From NCBI GenBank assembly GCA_047605205.1, contig JASGGE010000154.1, forward strand, positions 1 through 7,979: DNA of 7,979 bases, written 5' to 3'. Numbering within the stretch: position 1 is the stretch's first letter; every line of letters starts with the position of its first letter. The translations under genes were made by a program, and so were the position numbers. This document shows positions 1 to 6,481 of the stretch, piece by piece. This DNA is from Siphonobacter sp047605205. Lineage in GTDB: Bacteria > Bacteroidota > Bacteroidia > Cytophagales > Spirosomataceae. Under the pieces are notes generated by a model. That model saw only the letters and a list, made by a program, of their open reading frames with translations, made no database searches and was not told where the DNA came from.

Positions 1-610
1 AAACGTATAACTCCCAGGGTAATATAAAAGTCAATTCGTGAAAAGAGGTATTACTAGGGAGATCTTCATAAATGCCACTGACTTTTACGGATAACTTATT
101 ATCAATTTTAACCACTTGATTAATAGGATCAATTTTCCCAAAAAGTGATTTGGCTAAAGAGGCCGATAGTAAGATGGATGAAGGGTCGTGCAGGCCCTTT
201 CGGCTTCCACTAATCATGTGCAGACTTAAGAGGTCAGGGGCTTCTGCCTGCATGAAACTACCATTTGATTTTAATTTTTTATCTCCGACAGAAAGCACAT
301 GATCGTCGTTCCAGGAAGACAGAACCACGCGTTCAAAATCAGCACCATACGTATTTCGGAGTTCAGCAGCTAATGGAATGGATACAGCTGGCCACGTATC
401 TTTTTGTTTTTCTAAGGTCTGATGTTGCATGACCTGAGCAATCCGGTCATAATGTTCAAAGGAGCGATCAAACGAAAGTTCATCGTATACCCACAAACCA
501 ATTAATAAGGTAACAGCCATCCCAATGGCCAAACCCATGATGTTAATAATCGAATAAACCTTGTTTTTCAACAGGTTCCGAAGAGCGACTTTGAAGTAGT
601 TGCTTAGCAT
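1..610 (-). CDS. MacB/FtsX-type ABC transporter permease, N-terminal part (A)
   Basis: This is the first 203 residues of an inner-membrane ABC permease; the reading frame stays open to the left edge, so the C-terminal ~590 residues are missing. The start is the ATG at 610-608, giving MLSNYFKVALRNLLKNK, which matches the start of gene C (MLRNYFKVAFRALLKNK). A hydrophobic helix lies at about residues 20-41 (GMAVTLLIGLW). It is followed by the beginning of a MacB-like periplasmic domain containing DRIAQVM, LFGKIDPIN and KVSGIYEDLP motifs. By eye, about half of the visible residues equal those of gene C, far more than those of B, so A and C are the closest pair here. It lies 61 bp after the stop of B on the same strand, and the two are probably co-transcribed. 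No Shine-Dalgarno sequence precedes the ATG; the leader is pyrimidine-rich. The family assignment is secure, but the substrate is unknown. Confidence 0.93.
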   Translation of the reverse strand, partial: MLSNYFKVALRNLLKNKVYSIINIMGLAIGMAVTLLIGLWVYDELSFDRSFEHYDRIAQVMQHQTLEKQKDTWPAVSIPLAAELRNTYGADFERVVLSSWNDDHVLSVGDKKLKSNGSFMQAEAPDLLSLHMISGSRKGLHDPSSILLSASLAKSLFGKIDPINQVVKIDNKLSVKVSGIYEDLPSNTSFHELTFILPWELYV

Positions 611-671
611 GGAGCAGAGGAGTTTGTGGCAAGGAGCAGAGAGAATTATTTTAACCCTTTGCTCTATATGC

Positions 672-3053
672 CTATTCGCTTTTTAGACTTTTCACTGGAT
701 TCATCAACGCCGCCTGAATACTTTGATAGCTTACCGTTAACCAGGCAATCAGGAGAGAGGCCAGCCCCGCTATAACAAAAATCCACCAGTCAATGGAAAT
801 TCGGTAGGCAAATCCCTGTAGCCAGTGATTCATGGCATACCAGGCCACTGGCGAAGCGATCAATATGGCAATCAGCACCAATTTTAGAAAGTCTTTGGAT
901 AACAAACCCACTACACTGATGACCGAAGCTCCCATTACTTTTCGAACTCCAATTTCTTTGGTGCGGCGTTCGGCAGTGAAGCCTGCCAGACCAAACAACC
1001 CTAAGCAGGCAATGGTAATAGCCAGAATGGCAAAATAATTGGATAATTGACTCACTACCTGCTCACTTTTATAGAGGTGATCAAATTCCTGATCGGAGAA
1101 TCGATACGTAAATGGGAATTTGGGATTTAAGGATTTTGTAAGCTTTTCCAGGGAGTTGATGGCTTGTTGGGTTTTCCCAGCTTCCGTACGGACGAGAACC
1201 GTGCCCCAACCCCAAGTAGTATCGTCCAGTCGGATAATGAGTGGATCAATAGCCTGGTGCATGGACGTGAAGTGGAAGTCTTTCAGAACCCCAATTATTA
1301 TTCCAGGACGATTTCCCCAACTAATGGTCTGGCCGATTGGATCTTTTAAAGCCATCCGATGCACAGCCGTTTCATTCAATAAATAAGCGGCTGTGTCCGT
1401 GGCAAATGCTTTTGAAAAGTCACGTCCTTCTTTCAGCTCCAGCTTCATCGTCTTGACAAAATCATAACCTACCACTCCGTCCGCAAAAAAAATCGAAACA
1501 TTAGGATCTTTGCCGTCCCAACTGATACCGCCCGTATGATGCTCAATAACCGTAGGAGAATTTCGCATTTTCGAAACGATCACAATACCCGGGTATTTTT
1601 CTGCTTCTGTTTTAAACGTGCTATAGTTATTGACTAACTCTCCTTCAATAGGAAGATATACCAGGTTTTCACGGTTATAACCCAGGTTTTTACTTTGGAT
1701 ATAATTCATTTGACGATAGACGACAATAATCCCGATGATGAACATGATCGAAAGGGTAAACTGAAAAACGACCAGACCTTGCCGAAAGAAGGTAGCTTTC
1801 CAGCTAAATTTCAGGGTACCCTTCAACACTTTTACCGTATTAAGTGAGGATAAAAACAGAGCCGGGTAACTGCCTGAAACAAAGCCCGTGACCACAATTA
1901 ACCCTAGTAATGATAGCCAGAAAAGGGGTTGAGTAAGTGGCAATGTGAGTTGTTTACCCGTAAGGGTATTGAAAGCTGGTAATAATAGATCGGATAGGAG
2001 CAGAGCAATTAGTATAGAAAAAAACGCCAGGAGCACTGCTTCTCCAATAAACTGGGCAATGAGCGATGATCGCACTGCCCCAATCGCTTTTCGTAAGCCT
2101 ACTTCTTTCGAACGTTTTGAAGACTGTGCCGTTGCCAGATTCATGAAGTTGATGCAGGCAATGAGCAATACGAAAACGGCTATTGCAGTAAAGAAATAAA
2201 TATATTCAATCCGGCCGCCGTCAATATAACCATTCTTGAAGTTTGAATTCAGGTATTTTTCAGGATAAGGTTGCAGGGCTAGCTCTGATTGAAAACCTTG
2301 CGTTTTAGGCTGGTATCGATAAATGAAATCTTTGATTTTGGCTTCTACTTTTGCGGCATCGGCTCCTGGACGTAACTGGATATACGTTGATGGGCTAGTG
2401 TTGGACCAATTGTTCACCCATTTATTTTGCTGTATAAAGTCTTCCCAACTTCTAAAAAAATCAAACTGGTGCGATGAATTAGCGGGCATGTTTTCAAAAA
2501 CAGCCGTTACTTTCAAAGCCTCTTTGTTATCGAAACGAATGATTTGACCCATTGCTTTTTCAGGGCTTCCAAAGAAATTTTCGGCCATTTTACGGGAAAT
2601 GGCAACCACATTAGGTTCTGTTAATGCGGTTTGAGGTGTGCCCAGCAGGAGCGGATAACTAAACATCCTGAAGAAATCAGTGTCAGCGAACATGCCGCCC
2701 ATTTTACTGATTTTGTCCTTTGCTTCAAAGGTGTTTTGAGTGCCAGGAGCCGATACATACTCTAGCCCACTTGCATACTGAACTTCCGGGATAACCCTTT
2801 TTAATTCCTGAGCTAGCAAACCTTGAGTACTATAACTGGCTTCTACTTTTCCGTCGTGGTAAGAGCGTTCATAAACCTGGTATAATTGTTCCCCATTTGC
2901 ATGAAAGGCATCAACTGATTTTTCGTCCTGCACCCATAAAAAAATGAGCATACTGCACGTCATTCCCAGAGCAAGTCCAGTAATGTTGAGGACCGAAAAG
3001 GCTTTGTTGCGAAGCAGATTTCGCCAGGCTATGATCAGGTAATTGCGTAACAT
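672..3053 (-). CDS. MacB/FtsX-type ABC transporter permease, complete (B)
   Basis: A complete 793-residue inner-membrane permease with the two-module layout of this Bacteroidota family. Helix 1 is at about 20-41, then a MacB-like periplasmic domain to about 280, and helices 2-4 at about 283-304, 332-355 and 376-400. Helix 5 is at about 424-446, followed by a second periplasmic domain to about 668 and helices 6-8 at about 669-692, 722-745 and 755-778. Each module carries the same cytoplasmic loop after its second helix: KRSKEVGLRKAIGA (313-326) and RRTKEIGVRKVMGA (696-709). In FtsX-fold permeases this region contacts the ATPase. The second periplasmic domain ends with GVLKDFHFTS (588-597), a motif shared with the remnant E' but not with C. 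The C-terminus NPVKSLKSE is nearly shared by all copies. The start aligns with A and C, and no Shine-Dalgarno sequence is seen. No ATPase gene is adjacent. It lies 191 bp after C and 61 bp before A. Type is certain; substrate is unknown. Confidence 0.96.
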   Translation of the reverse strand: MLRNYLIIAWRNLLRNKAFSVLNITGLALGMTCSMLIFLWVQDEKSVDAFHANGEQLYQVYERSYHDGKVEASYSTQGLLAQELKRVIPEVQYASGLEYVSAPGTQNTFEAKDKISKMGGMFADTDFFRMFSYPLLLGTPQTALTEPNVVAISRKMAENFFGSPEKAMGQIIRFDNKEALKVTAVFENMPANSSHQFDFFRSWEDFIQQNKWVNNWSNTSPSTYIQLRPGADAAKVEAKIKDFIYRYQPKTQGFQSELALQPYPEKYLNSNFKNGYIDGGRIEYIYFFTAIAVFVLLIACINFMNLATAQSSKRSKEVGLRKAIGAVRSSLIAQFIGEAVLLAFFSILIALLLSDLLLPAFNTLTGKQLTLPLTQPLFWLSLLGLIVVTGFVSGSYPALFLSSLNTVKVLKGTLKFSWKATFFRQGLVVFQFTLSIMFIIGIIVVYRQMNYIQSKNLGYNRENLVYLPIEGELVNNYSTFKTEAEKYPGIVIVSKMRNSPTVIEHHTGGISWDGKDPNVSIFFADGVVGYDFVKTMKLELKEGRDFSKAFATDTAAYLLNETAVHRMALKDPIGQTISWGNRPGIIIGVLKDFHFTSMHQAIDPLIIRLDDTTWGWGTVLVRTEAGKTQQAINSLEKLTKSLNPKFPFTYRFSDQEFDHLYKSEQVVSQLSNYFAILAITIACLGLFGLAGFTAERRTKEIGVRKVMGASVISVVGLLSKDFLKLVLIAILIASPVAWYAMNHWLQGFAYRISIDWWIFVIAGLASLLIAWLTVSYQSIQAALMNPVKSLKSE

Positions 3054-3060
3054 ACAAATC

Positions 3061-3076
3061 CAGATTTAATGATCTG
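3061..3076. promoter_or_regulatory. small inverted repeat just upstream of gene B start
   Basis: CAGAT and ATCTG form perfect 5-bp arms around a 6-base AT-rich centre, ending 7 bases before the ATG of gene B. In the minus-strand transcript it could form a weak hairpin beside the translation start, or in DNA it could be a half-site pair for a regulator. A 5-bp repeat of this kind can easily occur by chance, so only the symmetry and position are observed; a function is speculation. Confidence 0.22.
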
Positions 3077-3151
3077 CCATAGTTGTATTAAACCTGTGCC
3101 GTCATTCCTGATGAATGAATAAGTGTCTGATTATTAGCTATTAATGATAAC

Positions 3152-3199
3152 GGGCCTGTACGAAAACGTACAGTATTTCGTACGTTTTCGTACAGGCCC
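3152..3199. repeat. perfect nested 20-bp inverted repeat between genes C and B
   Basis: The arms 3152-3171 (gggcctgtacgaaaacgtac) and 3180-3199 are exact reverse complements, separated by the 8-base loop agtatttc. The left arm plus two loop bases is itself a hairpin: CTGTACG-AAAA-CGTACAG (3156-3173). The right arm contains GTACG-TTTT-CGTAC (3180-3193). Four GTACG/CGTAC half-sites therefore lie within 36 bases. The element begins 45 bases after the stop of C and ends 98 bases before the start of B. It could terminate transcription of C, since the long GC-clamped stem would fold strongly in RNA, but neither strand shows a T-run after it, so it is not a canonical intrinsic terminator. It could also be a dyad operator for B-A, or a member of a dispersed hairpin repeat family. 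The structure is certain; the role is open. Confidence 0.9.
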
Positions 3200-3244
3200 A
3201 TGACAATTTGTTCTGTGGAGACTCGATCAATCGGGGTCTTTGTC

Positions 3245-5620
3245 TTATTCCGATTTTAGTGATTTTACCGGATTCATTAAGGCCGCATTGATTGCCTGAT
3301 AACTTACAGTTGCTAACGTAATAGCCATTGCTCCGATGCCTGCTCCTGCAAAAATCCACCAGCTTAATTCCGAACGGTATTCGTAGCGGGATAACCAGTT
3401 ATTCATAAAATAATAAGCGATGGGGACAGAGATGGCGAATGAAATCAATACCAGCCAGATAAAGTCTTTTGACAATAAACCCCACAGATTCAATACCGAA
3501 GCTCCTAATACCTTTCGAACCCCAATTTCCTTGATGCGTTGTTCGGCAACGAAAGAAGCCAGGCCAAACAAACCCAGACATGAAATGAATATGGCCAGGC
3601 AAGCAAAGAAGGTGGCCAGTTTACCAACCCGCTCTTCTGAAGCGAACTTCTTACCGTAATCATCGTCCGCAAACTTATATTCGAACGGAGCACCCGGATC
3701 GTGTTTTTTGTAGACGTTTTCAATTCGGGTTAATGCCTGAGTAGGACTAATCTTTGGGTCAATCTTAATGGTAATGATATTTGACCAGCCCTGATTAAAG
3801 GTGAAAATGGTAGGATCTACTGGCCGGTATGGAGAACTCATGACTACATTTTTTACAATCCCGACAACTGTATAGTTGCGGTCATTCCACTTAATGTTCT
3901 CGCCAACCAGTTCTTTTTTGCCTATATACTGGGCTGCGGCCTCGTTCATGACCAGAGCTGCAGAATCCGTAGCGAATTTGTCAGAAAAATCCCGACCCGC
4001 TACAAATTGCAGACCCATCGTTTTACCATAGTCCGAGCTTACTGCTACCACCCCAAACAAGGCTTGTTTGGCGGGATCTTTGCCCTTCCAGTCAAAGCCA
4101 ACCTGATTAGACCATAGGCCAGTAATCGGGCTTGATGATTTGGTTACCGCTTTAACCATCCCGCTTCCTAATAACTCCGTTTTAAATGCTTCGTAATGAT
4201 TACTAATATCCTCCGTATTCATAGATAAGTAAACCAGGCCATCACGATTGTAACCAATCGGACGGTTTTTGGCAAACTGAATTTGCCGGAACACGGCGAT
4301 TGTACCGATAATTAAGGTTACCGAAACCGTGAACTGCAAGACAACCAATATTTTACGAGGGAGCGAGGCATATCGCCCTACGCGAAAAGTACCTTTTAGT
4401 ACCTTCACGGGCTCGAATGAAGAAAGATAAAAAGCCGGATAACTTCCTGATATAAAGCCAGTAATCAGCGTGAAGGCCAGCCCGGCAATCCAGAAAAATG
4501 GGTTTGACCACGGGAAAGACAGTTTCTTATCGGCTACTTCATTAAACCAGGGTAAAGCACACTCAACCAGAAAAATGGAAAGAATAAAGGCAATGAGTGT
4601 TACCACCAGCGATTCGCTCAAAAACTGCCCGATTAATTGCTGACGCAACGAGCCAATGGCTTTACGAATGCCTACTTCTTTGGCCCGTTTTTCACTACGG
4701 GCCGTACTTAAATTCATGAAATTAATGCAGGCTAACAAAAGTACAAAGCAGCCAATGATACCAAACAGCCAGACAAATTCAATCCGGCCACCGGTAATCT
4801 TACCTTCTTTAAATTCGGAATACAGGTGCCATTTCGACATGGGATGCAGAAAAACTTCAGGTTTAGCCGGGTCTTTCGGATCATGATGAAGAACAACATC
4901 CTTGATTTTGGCAGATACTTTATCGAAATCTGCCGAAGGCTGAAGCATCGCAAATGTTTGAAAGGAATTGTTATGCCATTGATTTTCGCTGTTTTTTACC
5001 CAGGGCTCGACGATTAGATACAAATCCCAGGGCATTAGAAAAGTTACTTCAGATAATTCAGTGTTAGGAGGAAGGTCTTTATAAACCCCGGTTACCTTTA
5101 CTTCTGTTTTGTTATCACTCTTCAAAACCTTATTAATCGGATCTTCAGATCCAAATAAAGCTTCAGCCAGCGATTCATTGATCAGAATAGAATGAGGATC
5201 TTTTAACCCATTGACAGAGCCCTTTACCATTTCAAGCGAAAGCATCGTTGGGGCTTCCGGGCCGATGTAATTTCCCTGTTTGGTAAATTTATTATCCTTG
5301 TAAGTAAGGATATGATTGAACGTCCAGGAACTGGGGACAATGTATTTAAAATCCGAGTATTTAGTCTGTAACTCTTTATACAAGGGCACTGGTACGGCTG
5401 TTTGCGTGCCTTTTTTTCCGTCCCAGGTTTGGTGAAGCATCACTTGAGCAATGCGGTCATAATTCTTGTGATAGCGGTCATAAGTCAGCTCATCCCAGAT
5501 CCAGAGTCCAATCAGCATCGTAACGGCCATACCCGTTGCCAAGCCGACAATATTAATGAGCGAATAGGCCTTGTTCTTGAGCAAGGCCCGAAAGGCAACT
5601 TTGAAATAGTTACGAAGCAT
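3245..5620 (-). CDS. MacB/FtsX-type ABC transporter permease, complete (C)
   Basis: A complete 791-residue inner-membrane permease. Helix 1 is at about 20-41, the first periplasmic domain runs to about 279, and helices 2-4 lie at about 280-302, 331-353 and 375-397. Helix 5 is at about 423-445, the second periplasmic domain runs to about 669, and helices 6-8 lie at about 670-692, 721-742 and 753-776. The duplicated cytoplasmic loops are KRAKEVGIRKAIGS (311-324) and QRIKEIGVRKVLGA (695-708). Where B and E' have KDFHF, this protein has GIVKNVVMSSPYRPVDP (587-603), marking a different subfamily. The N-terminus MLRNYFKVAFRALLKNK and first periplasmic domain closely match A. The ATG at 5620-5618 aligns with the starts of A and B. 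Upstream lies the terminator of the preceding unit, so C presumably has its own promoter in about 5621-5722, but I could not recognise one. No ATPase is adjacent and the substrate is unknown. Confidence 0.96.
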   Translation of the reverse strand: MLRNYFKVAFRALLKNKAYSLINIVGLATGMAVTMLIGLWIWDELTYDRYHKNYDRIAQVMLHQTWDGKKGTQTAVPVPLYKELQTKYSDFKYIVPSSWTFNHILTYKDNKFTKQGNYIGPEAPTMLSLEMVKGSVNGLKDPHSILINESLAEALFGSEDPINKVLKSDNKTEVKVTGVYKDLPPNTELSEVTFLMPWDLYLIVEPWVKNSENQWHNNSFQTFAMLQPSADFDKVSAKIKDVVLHHDPKDPAKPEVFLHPMSKWHLYSEFKEGKITGGRIEFVWLFGIIGCFVLLLACINFMNLSTARSEKRAKEVGIRKAIGSLRQQLIGQFLSESLVVTLIAFILSIFLVECALPWFNEVADKKLSFPWSNPFFWIAGLAFTLITGFISGSYPAFYLSSFEPVKVLKGTFRVGRYASLPRKILVVLQFTVSVTLIIGTIAVFRQIQFAKNRPIGYNRDGLVYLSMNTEDISNHYEAFKTELLGSGMVKAVTKSSSPITGLWSNQVGFDWKGKDPAKQALFGVVAVSSDYGKTMGLQFVAGRDFSDKFATDSAALVMNEAAAQYIGKKELVGENIKWNDRNYTVVGIVKNVVMSSPYRPVDPTIFTFNQGWSNIITIKIDPKISPTQALTRIENVYKKHDPGAPFEYKFADDDYGKKFASEERVGKLATFFACLAIFISCLGLFGLASFVAEQRIKEIGVRKVLGASVLNLWGLLSKDFIWLVLISFAISVPIAYYFMNNWLSRYEYRSELSWWIFAGAGIGAMAITLATVSYQAINAALMNPVKSLKSE

Positions 5621-5722
5621 AGGGATAAGGGATTGAAACAGGTGATCAGCCTATAGATGCAGAATGAGCCTTTTACGTTGCATGGGGTTTCCCTAGTATC
5701 AGTAAATTCCTGTGAAATTCAG

Positions 5723-5772
5723 AAAAAACAGTCGAGCCTACAGTTCTCTATTAACGGAGAATCGTAGGCCCG
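5723..5772 (-). terminator. rho-independent terminator after remnant E'
   Basis: In the minus-strand transcript, bases 5772 to 5733 form a 16-pair stem with one A/C mismatch, closed by an 8-base loop (CGUUAAUA). It is followed after four bases by a run of six U (complement of 5728-5723). Two of the stem pairs are G-U in the minus-strand RNA and would be A/C mismatches in plus-strand RNA, so the structure is built for leftward transcription. It starts 33 bases after the stop codon of the remnant at 5806. It should end the transcript of D plus E' and separate it from gene C. Confidence 0.82.
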
Positions 5773-5805
5773 GTTTGTGTTAAAACAAGCTTGAATTTAT
5801 GAATA

Positions 5806-6480
5806 CTACTCTGATTGCAAGGATTTTACCGGATTGGTAAGGGCTGCTTTTATTGCCTGATAACTAATAGTAGATAAAGTCAGTAAGACAATTCCGAGGG
5901 TTGCGATTAGGTACGTACCTACGCCAATATCAACCCGATACGCAAATGCTTCTAACCAGTTGTGCAGAGCCCAGCCAATAAGCGGAAAGGCAATGACTAT
6001 AGCAAGGAGTATTAATTTCAGGAAGTCGGCCGAAAGCATGACCGTTATATTCGTAACTGTAGCTCCAATGACCTTCCGAATACCAATTTCCTTTCTCCGT
6101 CGCTGGGCAATGAAAGCGGCTAACCCAAATAAACCCAGACAGGAAATAAAAATGGCTAACCCGGCAAAATATTGGGACAGCTTACTAATGCGAAGTTCGG
6201 AAGCGTAAAGAGCATTATAGTTTTCGTCCAGAAACTGATAATCAAACACTAAGTCTCTGTAGCGAGCCCGATAGAGGTGTTCGATTTGAGCAAGAATCTG
6301 TTGTTCAGACCCACCGCGAATCTTAACCATCACATTCGGCATGACCGGATACGACTGGAAGAAACAAGGTTTCACTTTCTGATAGAGGGATTCAAAATGA
6401 AAGTCTTTTACTACACCCACAATTTGCCGCTCACGGTCCCAAAATTTGACCATTTTGCCAATGGGACCCTTACAGAGGGC
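5806..6480 (-). pseudogene. C-terminal remnant of a MacB/FtsX-type permease (E')
   Basis: This open frame encodes only the last ~225 residues of a ~790-residue permease. It begins in the middle of the second periplasmic domain with ALCKGPIGKMVKFW, then GVVKDFHFES, three helices (about residues 75-98, 126-150 and 160-182 counted from the first ATG), the cytoplasmic loop RRRKEIGIRKVIGA, and the usual C-terminus NPVKSLQSE. It corresponds to about residues 566-793 of B and lacks the first ~565: the whole first module, helix 5 and half of the second periplasmic domain. Recognisable homology starts at the base after D's stop codon, in the +1 frame relative to D. The only ATG before the conserved region is at 6453-6451, which is internal to the homology rather than a native start. 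A TGA at 6495-6493 closes the frame upstream. No stop or frameshift interrupts it, so the loss may be recent or the fragment may be translated by coupling to D. KDFHF places it with B. It is most likely non-functional. Confidence 0.85.
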
Positions 6481-6481
6481 T

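Noticed and set aside
611..641. Direct repeat ggagcagag at 611-619 and 633-641 in the gap between B and A, plus a possible GAGCA/TGCTC stem with a long loop.
   Set aside because: Nine-base repeats in a purine-rich stretch are likely by chance, and the 5-bp stem with a loop of more than 20 bases is too weak to call a terminator or operator.
832..2547. Several plus-strand open frames of 60-90 codons opposite gene B (and similar ones opposite C, D and E').
   Set aside because: They lie antisense to well-conserved permease sequence, recur at equivalent positions because the paralogues are similar, and show no protein-like features.
3054..3151. Possible promoter for gene B (TAAATCTG near 3070 has one mismatch to TAnnTTTG).
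   Set aside because: No TTG or TTTG lies at the right upstream distance, and the implied transcript would begin at or past the ATG.
3210..3240. Imperfect hairpin gactcgat...atcggggtc just after the stop of gene C.
   Set aside because: It needs a bulge and a wobble pair, leaves too small a loop, and has no T-run; weaker than the neighbouring perfect palindrome.
5621..5722. Possible promoter for gene C downstream of the terminator.
   Set aside because: I looked for the Bacteroidota pattern (TTTG or TTG upstream of TAnnTTTG) on the minus strand and found no match; a promoter is expected here but cannot be placed.
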